Assembly: GCF_964340395.1 (NCBI RefSeq)
Contig: NC_135551.1
Location: 5,911,463-5,975,462 of the forward strand
Direction of reading: 5' to 3'
Origin: Glandiceps talaboti
Taxonomy: Eukaryota > Hemichordata > Enteropneusta > Spengelidae
DNA length: 64,000 nucleotides
Position numbers and translations under genes: made by a program. The notes below the pieces were generated by a model. The model saw nothing but the letters and a program-made list of their open reading frames with translations. It was not told the DNA's origin and made no database searches. Of this stretch, positions 1-13,392 are shown piece by piece (the stretch's first letter is position 1; each line of letters starts with the position of its first letter).

Positions 1-2640
1 CCTTTTTGTTGCTTACTATAAAGGACGAAGATCATGTTCTATGGTTGCTTAGCAATACATGTGATATTGTATCCATGTGTGCCTCTGAACCAGGCAACGA
101 AGAAAATTAAGTACAATTCAATTAATTAGGGAAAATTGTATGTTAATTTGTTTGATTGAATTAGAGGTCCTGATAATGGGTTTCACTGAGTCTTGTTACT
201 GATATATAATACCCTTTCCATCATGAATATATTGTGAATTTTTATCTCATGCAAAGCCTGGCAGATTTCTTTAAGAATTCAATCTCACCAGAGCAGAACA
301 AATGTTAGACTTTACAAAAGTACAATTGAAAGTCAGTCAATGGAAAGCCTTTTAGTTTTGAAATTCATTATTTGAACAGAAATATGTCTTCCATGTCTTC
401 TGTTAATTTTAATCTATGGTAGTACAATCAGCTTCAGTTTGTAAGCTTTTCATTCAAGTGGAAATATTTACATTAAAATGTTGATTAACATTCAATTCTT
501 GTATACAATGTAGGTTGTAATGTTAATGTGTGCCTTTTATGACATTACATTCTTATACAGCATAGTTAGAACAGTTGATTGTATTGTATTAGTATGGATA
601 TAGAAAACTATTATCCCATCATTTACCTGTGACATTTGCTGTCCTGTATTACTACACATACTCATAACATATCAGCATAACAAACAGATGTTCATGTTGT
701 ATGACCTTCATGTATTGCTAACAAGGAGGAAACTAATTCAATTGCCAGGCAACATGATATAAAAGTAGCGCTACTGAACTTCTTTCCTTCCTGAAGAAAT
801 CTAATGACCCGGTAACTATTAAGTTGATAATTTATCCTTTAGTGTTCTCTTTTTAGAAGACTTCTTCTGATATCTTGAAGTGTTTTTATGTCATCCTGTC
901 TAGACACACTAGCTACATGTACAGGTAGTATTACAAGATACAACCAAGACCAGGGTTGTATGGGTAGTCTAGTCTATGCAACATTGTAATAATTGAACCA
1001 ATCAACATTTGTTCCCCTTTGAGTATACCGCTTAGTGGAGCCATCAGTGAAAATAGTTTTCACATCTATGAATAATTGTGTTACAGTGTATCACTGTCAT
1101 GCATTCACTAATACTAGTAAGTCACCTAACCTCCACAAGGTTGTTGTGTTTGATAAAAGAGATCATGAGTGGAGATTTTATACCAACATTTGTTTTGACG
1201 AAAGTGTCAAATATTATCACCTATAGTAATGCAATGTTGCAATGACTGACTCAAAAAATACTACAAACTCAATAAGTCTGTGCCCTGGCATTAACTGAGC
1301 GGCGTTTTCAAAGGGAAAAACTAAAGGTTGTTGCAATTACATGTATAACAATGTTCTGTAAACTACATCATACACTTTCCATACAACCCCAATCTTGGTT
1401 GTATAACCCATGTGTATTGATCATTTTGTATGGAAAGACAAAGTTAGGAATAACCGTTTCAGTAATGGGTGGTGCTAGTTTGCTGATTTCATTGTGGCAC
1501 TCTAATATCAGCACACCTTAACTACTAAAGATGTATTTTCATGCCATAACTTTTGAAGCCCTTTTAGGATGAGGATCAATTTTTTGATGTGAAAAACAGT
1601 TGTCTGACAGACCTATAGAAAATGTTGGTCCAGAAGAAAAGAATGATTCTATGTAATCCTTATAGCTCCATTGATGATATAACACTAATGTGAGAACCTG
1701 GGATTGAAACCCTAGATTTTAAGACAACTAATAGCAGGAAGCCATCTTGACAAGTAAAATTAGATGGATGAGATTTTATTATGTAACAGTGCCCCCTTTA
1801 TTTTAAGACGTTTACTTTTTAAAGAAAGAATTAAATAAATGAAAGAACTGAAGCTACATGTAAAAGTGACACCTGCAGCTTAGCTAATGTTGCCACTTCA
1901 CTTCTGTGAGGGATATACTTTAGTATCATGATTCATCAATTTCTTTCTTGTTATCTTTGTGTGTCATTTTACTTTGCTTCCATTGTCCATGCAACTGTAA
2001 CACAGAAATTATGCTGGTATCCTGTGTTACATTTGATTTGAAAAGACAAATATCTAAGCTTGTGTGTCAAAGTGATGCAAATTGTGTTTTCTTGGTACAG
2101 TAAGTGATGGGATGGGTCAGAAGAGATTACTGTGTGCATCAGTGGTGCATGACAGTTAGCCCAGAGGCCACACTGCATGCCATCCTGTCCACACACTTCT
2201 ACAAATCTAATCTTACTGTGTCATAAGGATATTTGACTAAAGCTGTAAGGAAGACCACCCAATGTTCCTAAGATGGAGTTTATAACTCAAACCCTGAGAC
2301 AAATTACTAATTTTGTAGGCATGCCTAGAAGGCTACAAGGCAGTCATTTGTTCTTTTTTTCTCCAAAAAATGAATCATATGCCAGATTTTGCCTGTCTTT
2401 CATGCTTTAAAATAACTATCACACATTGTTGGTTAAGAATTAAATTGAATGAAAGAAAATATTTGTATTAAGGAAAAACAATATCACAAAATCAGGAAGT
2501 AAATGAAGGATCTGAATACGAGCTATTGAACATCAAAATGAAAGTATCACATAAATTCGCAGCTGGTGATTGCCAACATATAGATGTATTCAAGGATACA
2601 AGGATGAAATTGCTAAGCAACAGGAACATCTACTTTCCTC
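1..2640. other. intergenic or intronic DNA, no gene seen
   Basis: This is A+T-rich sequence with only short open frames (up to about 75 codons) that have no recognisable protein character or convincing splice framework. Around 1690-1770 the complement contains a phrase resembling a tRNA B box with flanking SINE-like text. It is too diverged to call. I see no other structured element. Confidence 0.5.
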
Positions 2641-2794
2641 TTATAGACTAAATGTCACTGACACCTGCAGTGCCATAGTAACTAGCAGATTTGATGGAAG
2701 CTAGAAGTACATTGTATTGTAATCTTTCTGTTGAGTAAAAGAAGGTTTTTAGCACAACTGAACTGAGGTTCAGTAGTGCTATAGGGATCGCCCA

Positions 2795-2820
2795 GCGTCT
2801 GTGTGTGTGTGTGTGTGTAA
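2795..2820. repeat. (TG)n microsatellite
   Basis: A short uninterrupted TG run sits immediately before the 146-bp tandem array. It directly follows a short phrase (about 2768-2798) that appears to be the left end of the same repetitive element. Confidence 0.8.
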
Positions 2821-2826
2821 ACAACT

Positions 2827-3335
2827 TAAAGTCAAAAACCACTGAACCGATTGCAATGATATTTGGTGGGCCATTACCTTGGGTGTCTAGTTGGGAAATT
2901 GTTCAAATCAAAATGATCATATCACAGGTGTGTGATTTGGGTCAAAAAATGTGATTTTTGGTCAAAAAGGTTTAACTCAGAAACTACTGGGCAGATTGGT
3001 GCGAAATTTGGTGGGAACATTCTTAAGGGGGTGTAAAGTAAGATTTGTTCATGACATTATGATTCCATCAGTGATATGCAAATTAGGGCTAAAATGTGTC
3101 TTTTGGGTTAAAAATCTATACTTCCAAAACTACTGAGCAGATTGGGCTGAAATTTAATGGGAATGCATCTAGGGATGTATGGACGAAGAAATATTAAGCA
3201 TACAATGATTCCACGAGTGATATGCAAATTAGGTGTAAAAATGTTCATTTTTGGTCAAAAACTTATATCCCAAAAAGTACTTGGTCACCGAGTCTGACAC
3301 TTGGTGAGATGTTTCTGAAAGTGTTATTCTACAGA
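2827..3335. repeat. degenerate tandem array, ~146 bp period, 4 units
   Basis: The phrase AAACTACTGGGCAGATTGG and its variants recur at 2836, 2981, 3127 and 3274, giving steps of 145, 146 and 147 bp. Each unit continues with a GAAATTTGGTGGGA-like phrase and ends near a GGTCAAAAA phrase. Units are diverged but colinear. A related two-unit stretch with the same step occurs at 36.95-37.15 kb. The short open frames here (2951-3136, 3222-3515) are by-products of the repeat, not genes. Confidence 0.85.
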
Positions 3336-3339
3336 TTTT

Positions 3340-4115
3340 CTTCAAAACATTTTGACAAAATTGGCCCTAGCAACCATGACCACGCCCTTAGCAACAACCA
3401 AATGGCAGTATGTTTTGGTCAAATAACAACATCATCTGGTAGGCCAATGAGTAAACATTCAAAAAATGTATGCAAATACCCTAGCAACCATGACCACGCC
3501 CATAGCAACAGCTAAATCGTCGTGTATTTCAAAGATAACAACAGTGATTAATAGACAATTGAATAAACATTCAAAAAACGTATGTAAATTTGCCTAGCAA
3601 CAAGACCACACCCATAGCAACAGCCAAATAATCACATATATTGCAAAGATAACGGGGATTAATAGACAATTGAATAAACTTTCAAAAAACGTATGTAAAT
3701 TTGCCTAGCAACAAGACCACACCCATAGCAACAGCCAAATAATCACATATATTGCAAAGATAACGGGGATTAATAGACAATTGAATAAACTTTCAAAAAA
3801 TGTATGGAAATATGCCTAGCAACAAGATCACGCCCATAGCAACAGCCAAATGATCACGTATATTGCAAAGATAATATCAGGAATTCATACACAAGTGAAC
3901 AAAACCATACAAAAATGTATGCAAATATATCTAACAACATGACCACGTCCATAGCAACAGCCAAATGATCACGTATATTGCAACAATAATATCAGGAAAT
4001 TCATACACAAGTGAACAAAAACATACAAAAATGTATGCAAATATATCTAACAACATGACCATGTCCATAGCAACAGCCAAATGATAGCATATATCGTAAA
4101 GATAGCAACATGGTT
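3340..4115. repeat. tandem array, ~113 bp period, 7 units
   Basis: CCTAGCAACA-type anchors occur at about 3366, 3480, 3593, 3704, 3815, 3930 and 4046, with steps of 111-116 bp. Each unit holds the phrases ACCACGCCCATAGCAACAGC and ATTGCAAAGATAAC. Units 3-5 are nearly identical while outer units are diverged, which is typical of a minisatellite still turning over in its centre. An ATGCAAAT octamer or a one-base variant precedes most anchors. A single stray relative (ATGCAAATATGCCTAGCAAC) is at 7256-7275. Confidence 0.9.
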
Positions 4116-5471
4116 GGATAGGCAACTGGATAGTCATTCAACAAATGAACACTTATTGTTAGCATGGACTACCAGATGGATAAACATTTTAAAAATCTGT
4201 ACGGTTGTGCTACAACGCCATTGGCGGTATTCTTTTTTACCATCACATCCTGTCCACCACCTGGAGTGCATTGATACATTATATTCACTTCATTCACTGT
4301 TTAATATGAATAGTATATATAGAAGAGATAAGATTTCAAAGTTTGCAATACTGTGTTTTATTGGACAGCTCCTTGAAGATGTCCATTATGTTGTACAGTC
4401 ACAGAGTTTTATTAATAAGTTACATTGCAAGCAGCAGATGGCCTGTCATTTAGAACAGGTGAAAGCATACTGTATTAAATATGATACAATCCAAACACTT
4501 CAATACTGTAAGAAGAAAAAACCCTGTTTTAAACGACACATACGGTATACAGTGTACTTTAAGTGGACAACACATCTTATTTAGAGTAACTGGCACAAAA
4601 CCTCAAAACCAAACATTTATTGAGATTTCCATGTTCACAATATGTCACCATATAGTGTGAAAGGTGGGTTTTAGATAACATGATTATACAGTGACATGGC
4701 TGTGACGTTCTTTGTCACATTGTGTATATAGAGACTTTGGTGCCATCCACTGTGTGCATGCAGTGTAATGATATGCTGAAAAGAGCAATCAGATGTTAAA
4801 ATCAACTCAGACTTCATCTATAAGGACACATTAACAAGCTACTAACATGTACTAATGTCACTACAGTATTAACAAGTCCAAAATGTAACATTTGTATAAA
4901 AATTTAAAATGCGAGTCATTCATCATTTAGACACTTGTGACACTTGTTCAGTATGTTTTATTTCAAAATTGAGGTTTTACCCTTTTTTTTGGTAATTTTT
5001 AAAAGATAAAAAATCCTTTGAGTTGTGATTTAACTTTTCACTAATCAAGCATGCAAGATTCTCTAAAAATAAACAAAGAATTAAGTATGATACAGATGAA
5101 AACTATTCATTTAGCTGTCATGGTGTATATTCTAATCATGCTATTCAGGTATATAATTCTGAATCAGTAGTAATGTAGAAATCAGATTAATTCTTAGCAT
5201 CCAGTTTATTAAGACTTGGGAAACATTTAGAAGAGTCTAAAGGTTGAAATGATGCATTTGGCCAAATTTGGCCAATCAAATGCAAATTGAGGCAGGTAAA
5301 GGAAGTTTTATTAAGGTAATGGGTACTGAATTAGGTTCATGTACAATAGAGTCATTACAGTAACTTGACAGCTACATGTATAGTTCTATTTACCCATAAA
5401 ATGACCAGCCATTTGTATGTATGTACTGGGGGTATGTAGGTATAACTACCTACATATATACATTGTATATA

Positions 5472-5514
5472 TGTAGGTAGGTAGGTATGGATGGATGGAT
5501 GGATGGATGGATGT
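5472..5514. repeat. (GTAG)n/(GGAT)n microsatellite
   Basis: Runs of GTAG then GGAT tetranucleotides. The short minus-strand frame across it reads a repetitive HPSIHPSIH-type string and is an artefact of the repeat. Confidence 0.85.
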
Positions 5515-6026
5515 GTGTTCAAAAGACACCTTTCACCCACAGTTTGACATGAATTCACATTAAATTATGAATTATTTAACTTGACTCGATTAACATGTTA
5601 GAAGTTTGAGAAAGTTGTACAAAGTCAAGCATTTTTTATGAATAGAATTTTAATAGCAGGAAAGTATGTATAGCTTTGTGTACATTGTTACTGTCAAAAT
5701 TACCCAAACGGTTAAATATATAAAGACACGCATATCATGAAGTTGAAGGAAAGCAAGTTAATAAATTACCTCAAAAGGTGGTTCACTAATTACACAATAA
5801 ATGACAAAGAATAAAACAAAATTAAATTTACAAATGCTACCACTAAATTACATCACTTGGTCGAGAGCATATACGATGCTTAAGAGTTGCTATGAATTCA
5901 AAATTTTGCCGGACAAGTAGTTTGAATGAAATGTCATTGAAAGAGTTCGCAATAGTTCAGTCACACAACGGATGAAGTCCGAGAGTTGTGTACGTTAGAA
6001 TTCAACGCAGTTCAATGAAGTCACAC

Positions 6027-6060
6027 TGACGTGGCAATGTACAAACATAATGACGTGGCA
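6027..6060 (+). promoter_or_regulatory. two direct TGACGTGGCA sites (UPRE/CRE-like)
   Basis: The identical ten-mer TGACGTGGCA occurs at 6027-6036 and 6051-6060, 24 bp apart. TGACGTGG is the core bound by ATF6/XBP1-type bZIP factors (unfolded-protein-response element) and overlaps the CRE half site. The motifs lie in a short CpG-richer patch. No transcript start or downstream exon can be shown, so a regulatory role is inference. Confidence 0.3.
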
Positions 6061-7369
6061 AATATGTACCGTATGTCATCCAGGTTATTTGGCACCACAC
6101 ACTTTACATCACTTTGTACCAGAACTTAGATTAATCATAGATAAGAAATTCACAAAATATGAGCATCATAACACCATGTCTATTAGATACTGCAGGGATT
6201 ACAGTATACATTTTCTAGCTAAAACAACTACACAGCAACATTTATGAGGTGATGACTGGTTGATTACCACTAGACAGAGCCAAGTAGTAGTTTTACGATG
6301 ATGTAGATTCTAGAAAGTTGAAATAAATTCAAGATTGTCATGTCAGCAGCAAAGTGTTGCATACCACTACAAAATATGTTATTTGTTTGGTTTGATACCA
6401 ATACGCAAAGAAAAATAGATAAAATAACAGTATAAACGAGATTTAGATAATGCTCAAAAAAATTAATTTGTTTTGTCTTACTTATCAAATCATAATCTAA
6501 CACTACACTTCTTAAAACTATGTGTGTACCCAGTACTAATGTGTGTGGTCCAAAAGTTGTAAATATATCAACTGATTGTACACATATTCACTCAACACTT
6601 GTCAGTGACTGATAATTATGGTGAAGTGATATTATTTTGTTTATTCAACAGACATAATTCTCATTTCAAAATTGACCTTTGTACCATTACACAGATACAG
6701 ATATGTACATGTAATGTTATCTTAAGCACAAGTTACTAACTGTCAACGATTGTCTCATATTTTGACTTATTTAAGTTTATCATAGAACATACTCCTAATA
6801 TCTGTTACCTTTAAGGACCATTATCCACAGTGAAAGTTACAGATCGTGTAAACTCTGTGAATGGCTCTCGGAACATTTACAAAATTTGGTTGAATGTATA
6901 ATTATTGTGCAATGATTTTGAAGTTCATAGTTGAATCACAGCTTGAATTCTTTATTACTTTTAATAATACATGACTATCTTTTCATATGTTTATGATATG
7001 CTTTCACAATATTAAAAATTCATGACTATATATGTCTAATAAATCATGTCACTTAATTGTAAGACTCTTAGAGGACAAGATAATAAAGGGATAAATTTGT
7101 GGATACATTTAATTTCTCACTGAGAATGAATATTGCTCTAAGGAGGGGTACATAATATATAGCCTATAATATCATATCCGTGTATGATGCAGTTTCCAAG
7201 TATTAAAAACATTGTGTATAAGGGATTTTATGTTTCGTTGCAAATATTGCGAGATATGCAAATATGCCTAGCAACAATGGTTGTCAAACATGTGATCGCG
7301 GTCAAGCTCATGCCGTGGCCATGTGTGATGACATTGAGAACAATAATTATAGTGTTGCTAAACATTTGA

Positions 7370-10300
7370 CACTTTCAGCTTGACCACCCTCACCTGGTTC
7401 CTAAAGACGAAATGGCTCACGTGGGATCTCATGAGATGTGCAGCCAGATGAAAAACGGCTTATTGAGATAATAGGGTTGCAAGATTGGGATGGTTAAGTG
7501 TGATTATCACATCTTTTAGAGTGGGTATTAACAAGTCATTTCCTATGACTTCCATTAATACGTATCCAATATCAAGTTTATACACATGTATAGGTTCAAG
7601 GCTAAATTATGAAATATGAGAAATGATTTTTTTTCTTTACAAGTGGGCATGATGCCTTCTACAATGTTATTAATTTTCCAAGAAAGTACTTATTTGAAAC
7701 GTTAATGTATGGCACAGGGAAATGTCTTGCAGCTTTCTTTGTTCTTACATATCACAACTCAGCATGCACAGGCTAGAATCCTTCTCTAAGTAGACTAGTA
7801 CTTTTCCTAGTTCAACATAAGACACTTAGTATTAAGTTAAGAAGGCTATAGGTTTAGCATCAGTAAGACATATGCATTCAGTAAATGTTCTGAATGTTAA
7901 TACCATGTTCTCAGAGTTTAGCATTGGTATACTGTCATGACTGAGCTGTGTTTATTTATTACCTTCATAAAACTGCCATTAACAGTTAAGAAACCAATTG
8001 AGAAGATGTTTCCTTGACCTTGGTTGATAAGCAATATATACAGGTCATGGCAATAGATAGTATCATAGACACTGTCAGTATGACATGAGAAAACAGTCAT
8101 TGCAGAATTTGAAATGTGGCAGGTTTAAAGATAATCTTTGACACCTAGTGACAGGTTGAGAACTCAAAACAACCAATGCAAGTTGATGTACAGGGTGTGA
8201 ACATCATCCATAGTTTTAGGTTTTGTAGTTACTCTCAAAGGTGTACAGGGGTGTATGATAATGGTGTTAACCAATGTGTATAGTTTTTTTGAACATACCC
8301 AGCAGATTATAAGTGTGCTATGTAGGGTTATGTCATAAATGATTTTTTTGTAATATAGAGTAGATTTTTGAAGATATCATTCAGATATGTTTAGTTTGAT
8401 TCACTGAGTGATAATTTGACATTCATGTATATGTAGGTGCCTGGGAAAGCTAATTGGATACTAAAGGTATGATATGTATATATCAAACTGGTATTATATT
8501 CAAAGTAAACATGTTTACAATATACAATGTACTACAGAATCATTTTGTTTTATTTCGGGACAAAATTGTACTGCTATTCCTACACTTAGCACACTTAGTA
8601 GTCTGATATTTGATAGACAAGACACATAGTATTGTGTTTGCAGGTACATGGTATTGGTATATAAGACCATAAATGAAAACCAAAAATTTCATTTTCTTTT
8701 TCTCAAACTCATGATGAAATTCACCCAAAGTTATCCTAATTCAAGTTAATCGGATATATTTGTTACATGTATAAAATCTAAAGTCAGTCCAACTATAAAA
8801 AAGGATGCATAAATTTGTAGACATGAATATGTTTACATTTCATATCTACACATTTTAATATCTGGACTTCACAACAGAGCAAAATGGGATGTCTAGCTAG
8901 AGTACAATTGATGGTAGAGTCAAATACAGAATGTCAAACCTGCTAGAATGCCAATCAATGAACATTATTACTAATATTAAATGTGTTTTAAGAGCAATGT
9001 CAGGAACTGTCATGGTGTTAAAGGTTAATGTAATAACATCAAATTAACTTACCTATGTTACATGTACTAGGCGATTCAATATAGCATATGATATGATGAT
9101 ATGATGATAGGGCAGAAAGTCAGGGACATATGTACACAGAGTATATGTGAAGTAATAACAGGGAAAGAATAGTAAAGAAATTAACAAAAAAATCCTCAGG
9201 AAAACAGATCATTATGATTTACTTCGATCTGATATTATTAAAAATTTCATTTATTTTCCATAACTCTTGAGTTACATTATTACAATATGCTTTTGGGTTT
9301 TTTGGAGGGTTATTATAATAGATAAATTTGTTAAGGCCCCAGGACACATGAGTTGCCATTCTACTACATGTATGTGCCATATTCTTATAAAACTTTACAT
9401 CATGCCTATCTAGTACTCTACTGATGTGGTGATGTCCATAGGAAGGAAAGTAAAAAAAATGAAATATTTGTTAATAATACCAAGGTCATCACATATAAGT
9501 TGTCACTCCCTTAGTCATGTATATCATTCCTGAGTGAATACATTGTACAAGTACATGTACATGTACACTCATATAGCACTTATGACATACATGTAATATC
9601 CACAGGAGGGTCAATATAAAGTTTTCAAGAAATCTTAGACTATAATAACTATTTAGAGACTTTGTTCCTCATACATAAATTGTTTATAAAGGTTTTCAAT
9701 TTTATTTCTTAAAATTGAAATATTAGTTATGTACAGTTATAGTCATTCTATATGCATGTACGGTATACAATATACATACGGGTATGATCACCATTTGACT
9801 GTGTGTTATTCCTAATTGCCATTCTAGATACCAATGTGACACTGCTAATTTGATGATATCTACTGGATGATCATTAATAAACATCTTCATAGTGCTCACT
9901 TACAATAAATTACATCTTGGTATGTTTTACCTCCCACTTAGACTATGATGGTTATTTTTGTAGTATCTTGATATTGTTGACGGATTTCAGTCAACTATTT
10001 TACAATGTTTTTGATAGATTTCTAAAATATACTTTAGAGTTACATCTTGCAATGTCAGTCGCTGGGATAGAAATCATATAGAGCAATAGGTACATAGTTG
10101 AGGCATAATGATTAAATAAAAGTTTTTTTTTTACTTCCTTGCAATTGTGCAGATCTCATACACCATGTACATTGTATGTAGTGGAGACTTTCCCTACACG
10201 TACAATTTTTATTTGGGAACAATACATGAAATAAGAGTTGAAATACTTGCAACCGAGACATTGATAGCCCCAAGTTCAGCCACTGTATGTTTGTTGGTTG

Positions 10301-11090
10301 ATACATTTTGCCAGTAATGTACATGGCGTCAGTAAAGGTGTCAGTAAAAGTTGTTGCTATTTTTAAAAAATTAAATTTAAAATTTAAAAATTGTGCAAGC
10401 GGAGACATTCCTCCTTCCATCAAAAGGTTGTGAAGTGGAATCTTTCTCTGTAGTCTCAACGGTATTATTTCAGGTTTGATTGAGTCCGTCGGGTGTCTTT
10501 GGATCTGAGGCTATCAGACACTGAATATGACGCTCAATATGACGCTTCCTGAATCTGAATCTGAATCTGACGCCAACTTTATACTCGTCACCTATATTTA
10601 AGTCTCTGTAATATGAGTGTCTTTGTGTTATTGGTCGTTGTTCCAAAATGTAAACTGTTTGCATTTGGTGACTCTATTTCTCTGTACATGTAATTACATG
10701 CACTATATTTTTTTGTTGCTGTTTTGAAATATACACATTTTGTATATGATTGTGAGAATCTAAATGCCTGTACTGTGTTCTGTTATTTTGAAATTTACAC
10801 TGATTAATGATGCTGGTTAGACTATATTTCCCCATATTGCATGCTGTTATTTTGTAATGTAATTGTAAATATTTGCTGAACATATGTTGACCAGGGTTAA
10901 GTGTCACATCTATAGTAATATGAGAACTATAGATAAGTGGTATTATCTCTCACTGTTCACCACCACATTACCGGTAATTTTGATATCATATCAAGTAAAC
11001 TTAATAATGTAGAGTTCCCCAGCCAACCAGTGTAACACTATATCCTATCATATTCTTATTGGATATCCAATAGCCACACTGATACAATCT
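7370..11090. other. no gene seen
   Basis: A+T-rich sequence with frequent ACATGTA-type palindromes (for example 9550-9566). Open frames at 10112-10907 on the minus strand are short, partly of simple composition (GAATCT repeats near 10540-10575) and lack splice or codon support. Confidence 0.5.
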
Positions 11091-11149
11091 TGTGCTATCA
11101 TCAAATCTTGCCTGCCCCCTCCCAATTTCAATGACAGAGTTTGGCCACA

Positions 11150-11535
11150 CTAACAAAAGTTATTGGGGCATGTTCATATCTTGTCCCTTTTTCTTCACAA
11201 CATCATTCAAAGACCAATTTGGGCCACACCAAAAGAAACTATTGAGGAATGTTAAAATCTTCCCTCTTGCCCCAAAAATTCCAAGACAAAGTGTGGCTAC
11301 ACTAAAAAACCAACTATTGAGGTATGTTAAAATCTTGTCTTGTTTTCTTCACAATCTTTTTTCAAGGACCAATTTGGGCCATACTAAAAAAAGCTATTGT
11401 GGAATATTCAAATCTTGTCTCTTTTCCTCCCAGAATTGCAATAACAATGTTTAGCCACACACTAAAAGAAACTGTTGTGGAATGTTCAAATCCTGTCCCT
11501 TTTTCCTCCCAAATATTTCAAAGACTAATTTATTC
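11150..11535. repeat. decayed tandem repeat, 74-81 bp period, ~5 units
   Basis: The anchor CTATTGAGGAATGTTAAAAT and its variants recur at about 11161, 11238, 11312, 11393 and 11471. Between anchors is a shared CCAATTTGGGCCACACT-like phrase. The two overlapping plus-strand frames here (11092-11454, 11324-11704) arise because the repeat lacks stops in these frames. The residue pattern repeats with the DNA and is not a protein family I recognise. Confidence 0.85.
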
Positions 11536-11539
11536 AATT

Positions 11540-13030
11540 TTCAATATGGCGATATCAAAAAAGTTTATTCCTGAATATTTGAAGATAGTATCTGGATTAA
11601 ATAAGACTTTGGCATTAATTCTAATCGTCATAAACATGATTGATAAACTTTATTTATATACCAGCTTAATTCAGTTTCCGTACCATCTGTGTGTACATGT
11701 ATAAATTTAGATATTCAGAACACTCTCGAAATAGAAACTTAAAATATGGATTATATGGTATGAGTGAATCAACTCAATGACTGAGATATGATTTATGAAG
11801 CAGCTAGCTAAAAATGTCTAATATTAAAGCTGCCCTAGCTGTAACTGGGACGGTCTTCAAAGCAGTTTTGTTAGATACAGTGACTTAATAACCGTAATAT
11901 TATACACCCTTAATAGTATTGAATTACCTGTTGGTAAACATACATTTGTATTTATATAGCTATACATTGTATGATGTGTTTTAACTTTTATCCAATCAAA
12001 TTGATTTTGAGTCCGCACCCAAAAATGAGCACATGAATGATTCACAATTTTAACTATAAATTAGAAAAAATAGACCTCAAATTGATGACATGTACATTAT
12101 CTTATACTGGTTTTAACAAATTTTTAGTTGGTTTTCTGATTGAAAAAAATACTACCCCAGTTACAAACTAGTACAGGTTCAAATTGCAATGAACGAAAAT
12201 TGTAATATACTAATTTAAAATGTTTATAATGTAATGCACTTTAACAATATGGTAGCATACCATCATACTCACAAGGACAATTCTTAAAGTTGTAAGAATA
12301 ACAACATATCAATACAAAATTGCCAAATAAAGTTTACAGCACACTGAGAAATATTCATAGTAAAGTAAATATATATTTACTATATAAATTACAATAGAAG
12401 TTAGAAAGTAGAAAACACATGTAGTATTCAGATACCATATTAGGAATGATCGTACAATGTCACACAAACTCAATAAGCTAACTTTGTTTGTTTGTTTGTT
12501 TGTTTGTTTGTTAAGGGGAGAGAGGGGGTCTGGCATCAATTCAATTGCTGAACTCCATTTCTGCACTTCTAAGCAAGTTTTGAAAAATTACACACCTTCA
12601 ATGATAAAAACTTCATGAAGTTGGAACTTCATGTTTTAACCATCATGTTTTACATCGATCGTAGTGGTACCGGTGTGATCGCTACAATTATTTTCATTAT
12701 GGTTACCGTTTATGCCATATATAAGCGTGTGATGTCGCACTTGTGAATGTTCATTTAGGGGGGAAGGGAAGGTTTTTTTTGTCCTAAATGAATGATATTC
12801 ATTGAGCTTGTGTGATATTGTGTGATTGTCCCCTAACATTATTAAGTGTTTAAATTGTGAAATTAACAGCTCCCCTGACAAATAAACTCATTACTTTATT
12901 ATGTCAATTAAGTTAATTTTGAGTTCACCCATTATGAATATTTCATAGTATGATATTGTACCAATTAATATTTTATATATGAACTTTTACCCAAATTACA
13001 CAAATTTAGGGAGCAGACAAATATTATATT
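11540..13030. other. no gene seen; (GTTT)n tract and repeat fragments
   Basis: A (TTTG)n run lies at 12483-12512. Fragments of a dispersed family with the phrase GCTAGCTGTAACTTGGG or similar occur at 11828-11870 (+) and 12115-12190 (-). Relatives are at 14455-14580 and 57530-57640. No exon is supported. Confidence 0.5.
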
Positions 13031-13039
13031 ATAACACAC

Positions 13040-13386
13040 TAAAGTGGCCATATGGATGATGATTGGGTATTTATTTTGGATTTTCAATTTATAAAACAAT
13101 TTTATCATGGCTTCCTCCTTGAAAAATCAATCCGAAACAACATATATGCTCAGTCCGTATGTAACTCAATACATTGTAATTATTAATAATTGTGTAAAAG
13201 CTTTGTACATACAATAACAAACTTTGTACACATTTTTTTAGCATTTTGCAATGTATCGAGTTACTAACATAGACTATGCCAGTGTTATTTCATGTTGATA
13301 ATTCAAGTAGGAGGCCATGATAAAATTGTTTTATTAGTTAAAAATCCAAAATAAATACCAAATCCACATGTATATGGCCACTTTAA
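13040..13386. mobile_element. foldback MITE-like element (TTAAAGTGGCCATAT ends)
   Basis: The left end reads TAAAGTGGCCATAT then GGTATTTATTTTGGATTTT and AAAACAATTTTATCATGGC. The right end carries the same phrases in reverse complement. The arms are each about 150 bp and imperfect, so the element folds back on itself almost completely. It has no coding capacity. A diverged relative is at 44988-45175. A non-autonomous DNA transposon is the simplest reading. The superfamily is not determined. Confidence 0.8.
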
Positions 13387-13392
13387 ATTATC

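Larger units (their letters stand above)
4585..7180. other. no gene seen; short microsatellites and a CpG-richer patch
   Basis: A GTAG/GGAT microsatellite lies at 5470-5515. From 5860 to 6070 the sequence is visibly richer in CpG than its surroundings and carries two TGACGTGGCA sites (separate entry). The remainder is plain A+T-rich sequence without supported exons. Confidence 0.5.

Noticed and set aside
1690-1770. Possible tRNA-like B box on the minus strand
   Set aside because: The phrase GGGTTTCAATCCCAGG is B-box-like, but no cloverleaf, A box at proper spacing or second copy could be seen.
2640-4115. CRISPR-like regular repeats
   Set aside because: Units of 113-146 bp without short identical repeats separated by unique spacers. 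The genome is eukaryotic, and this is a minisatellite.
4081-4584. 167-codon plus-strand frame, the longest after the receptor
   Set aside because: Its start lies in the last unit of the 113-bp tandem array. The composition is that of translated A+T-rich DNA (many Ile, Tyr, His, Cys) and no domain, splice site or family resemblance is visible.
11092-11704. Two overlapping 120-126 codon plus-strand frames
   Set aside because: They follow the 74-81 bp decayed tandem repeat in two different frames, so openness is a property of the repeat.
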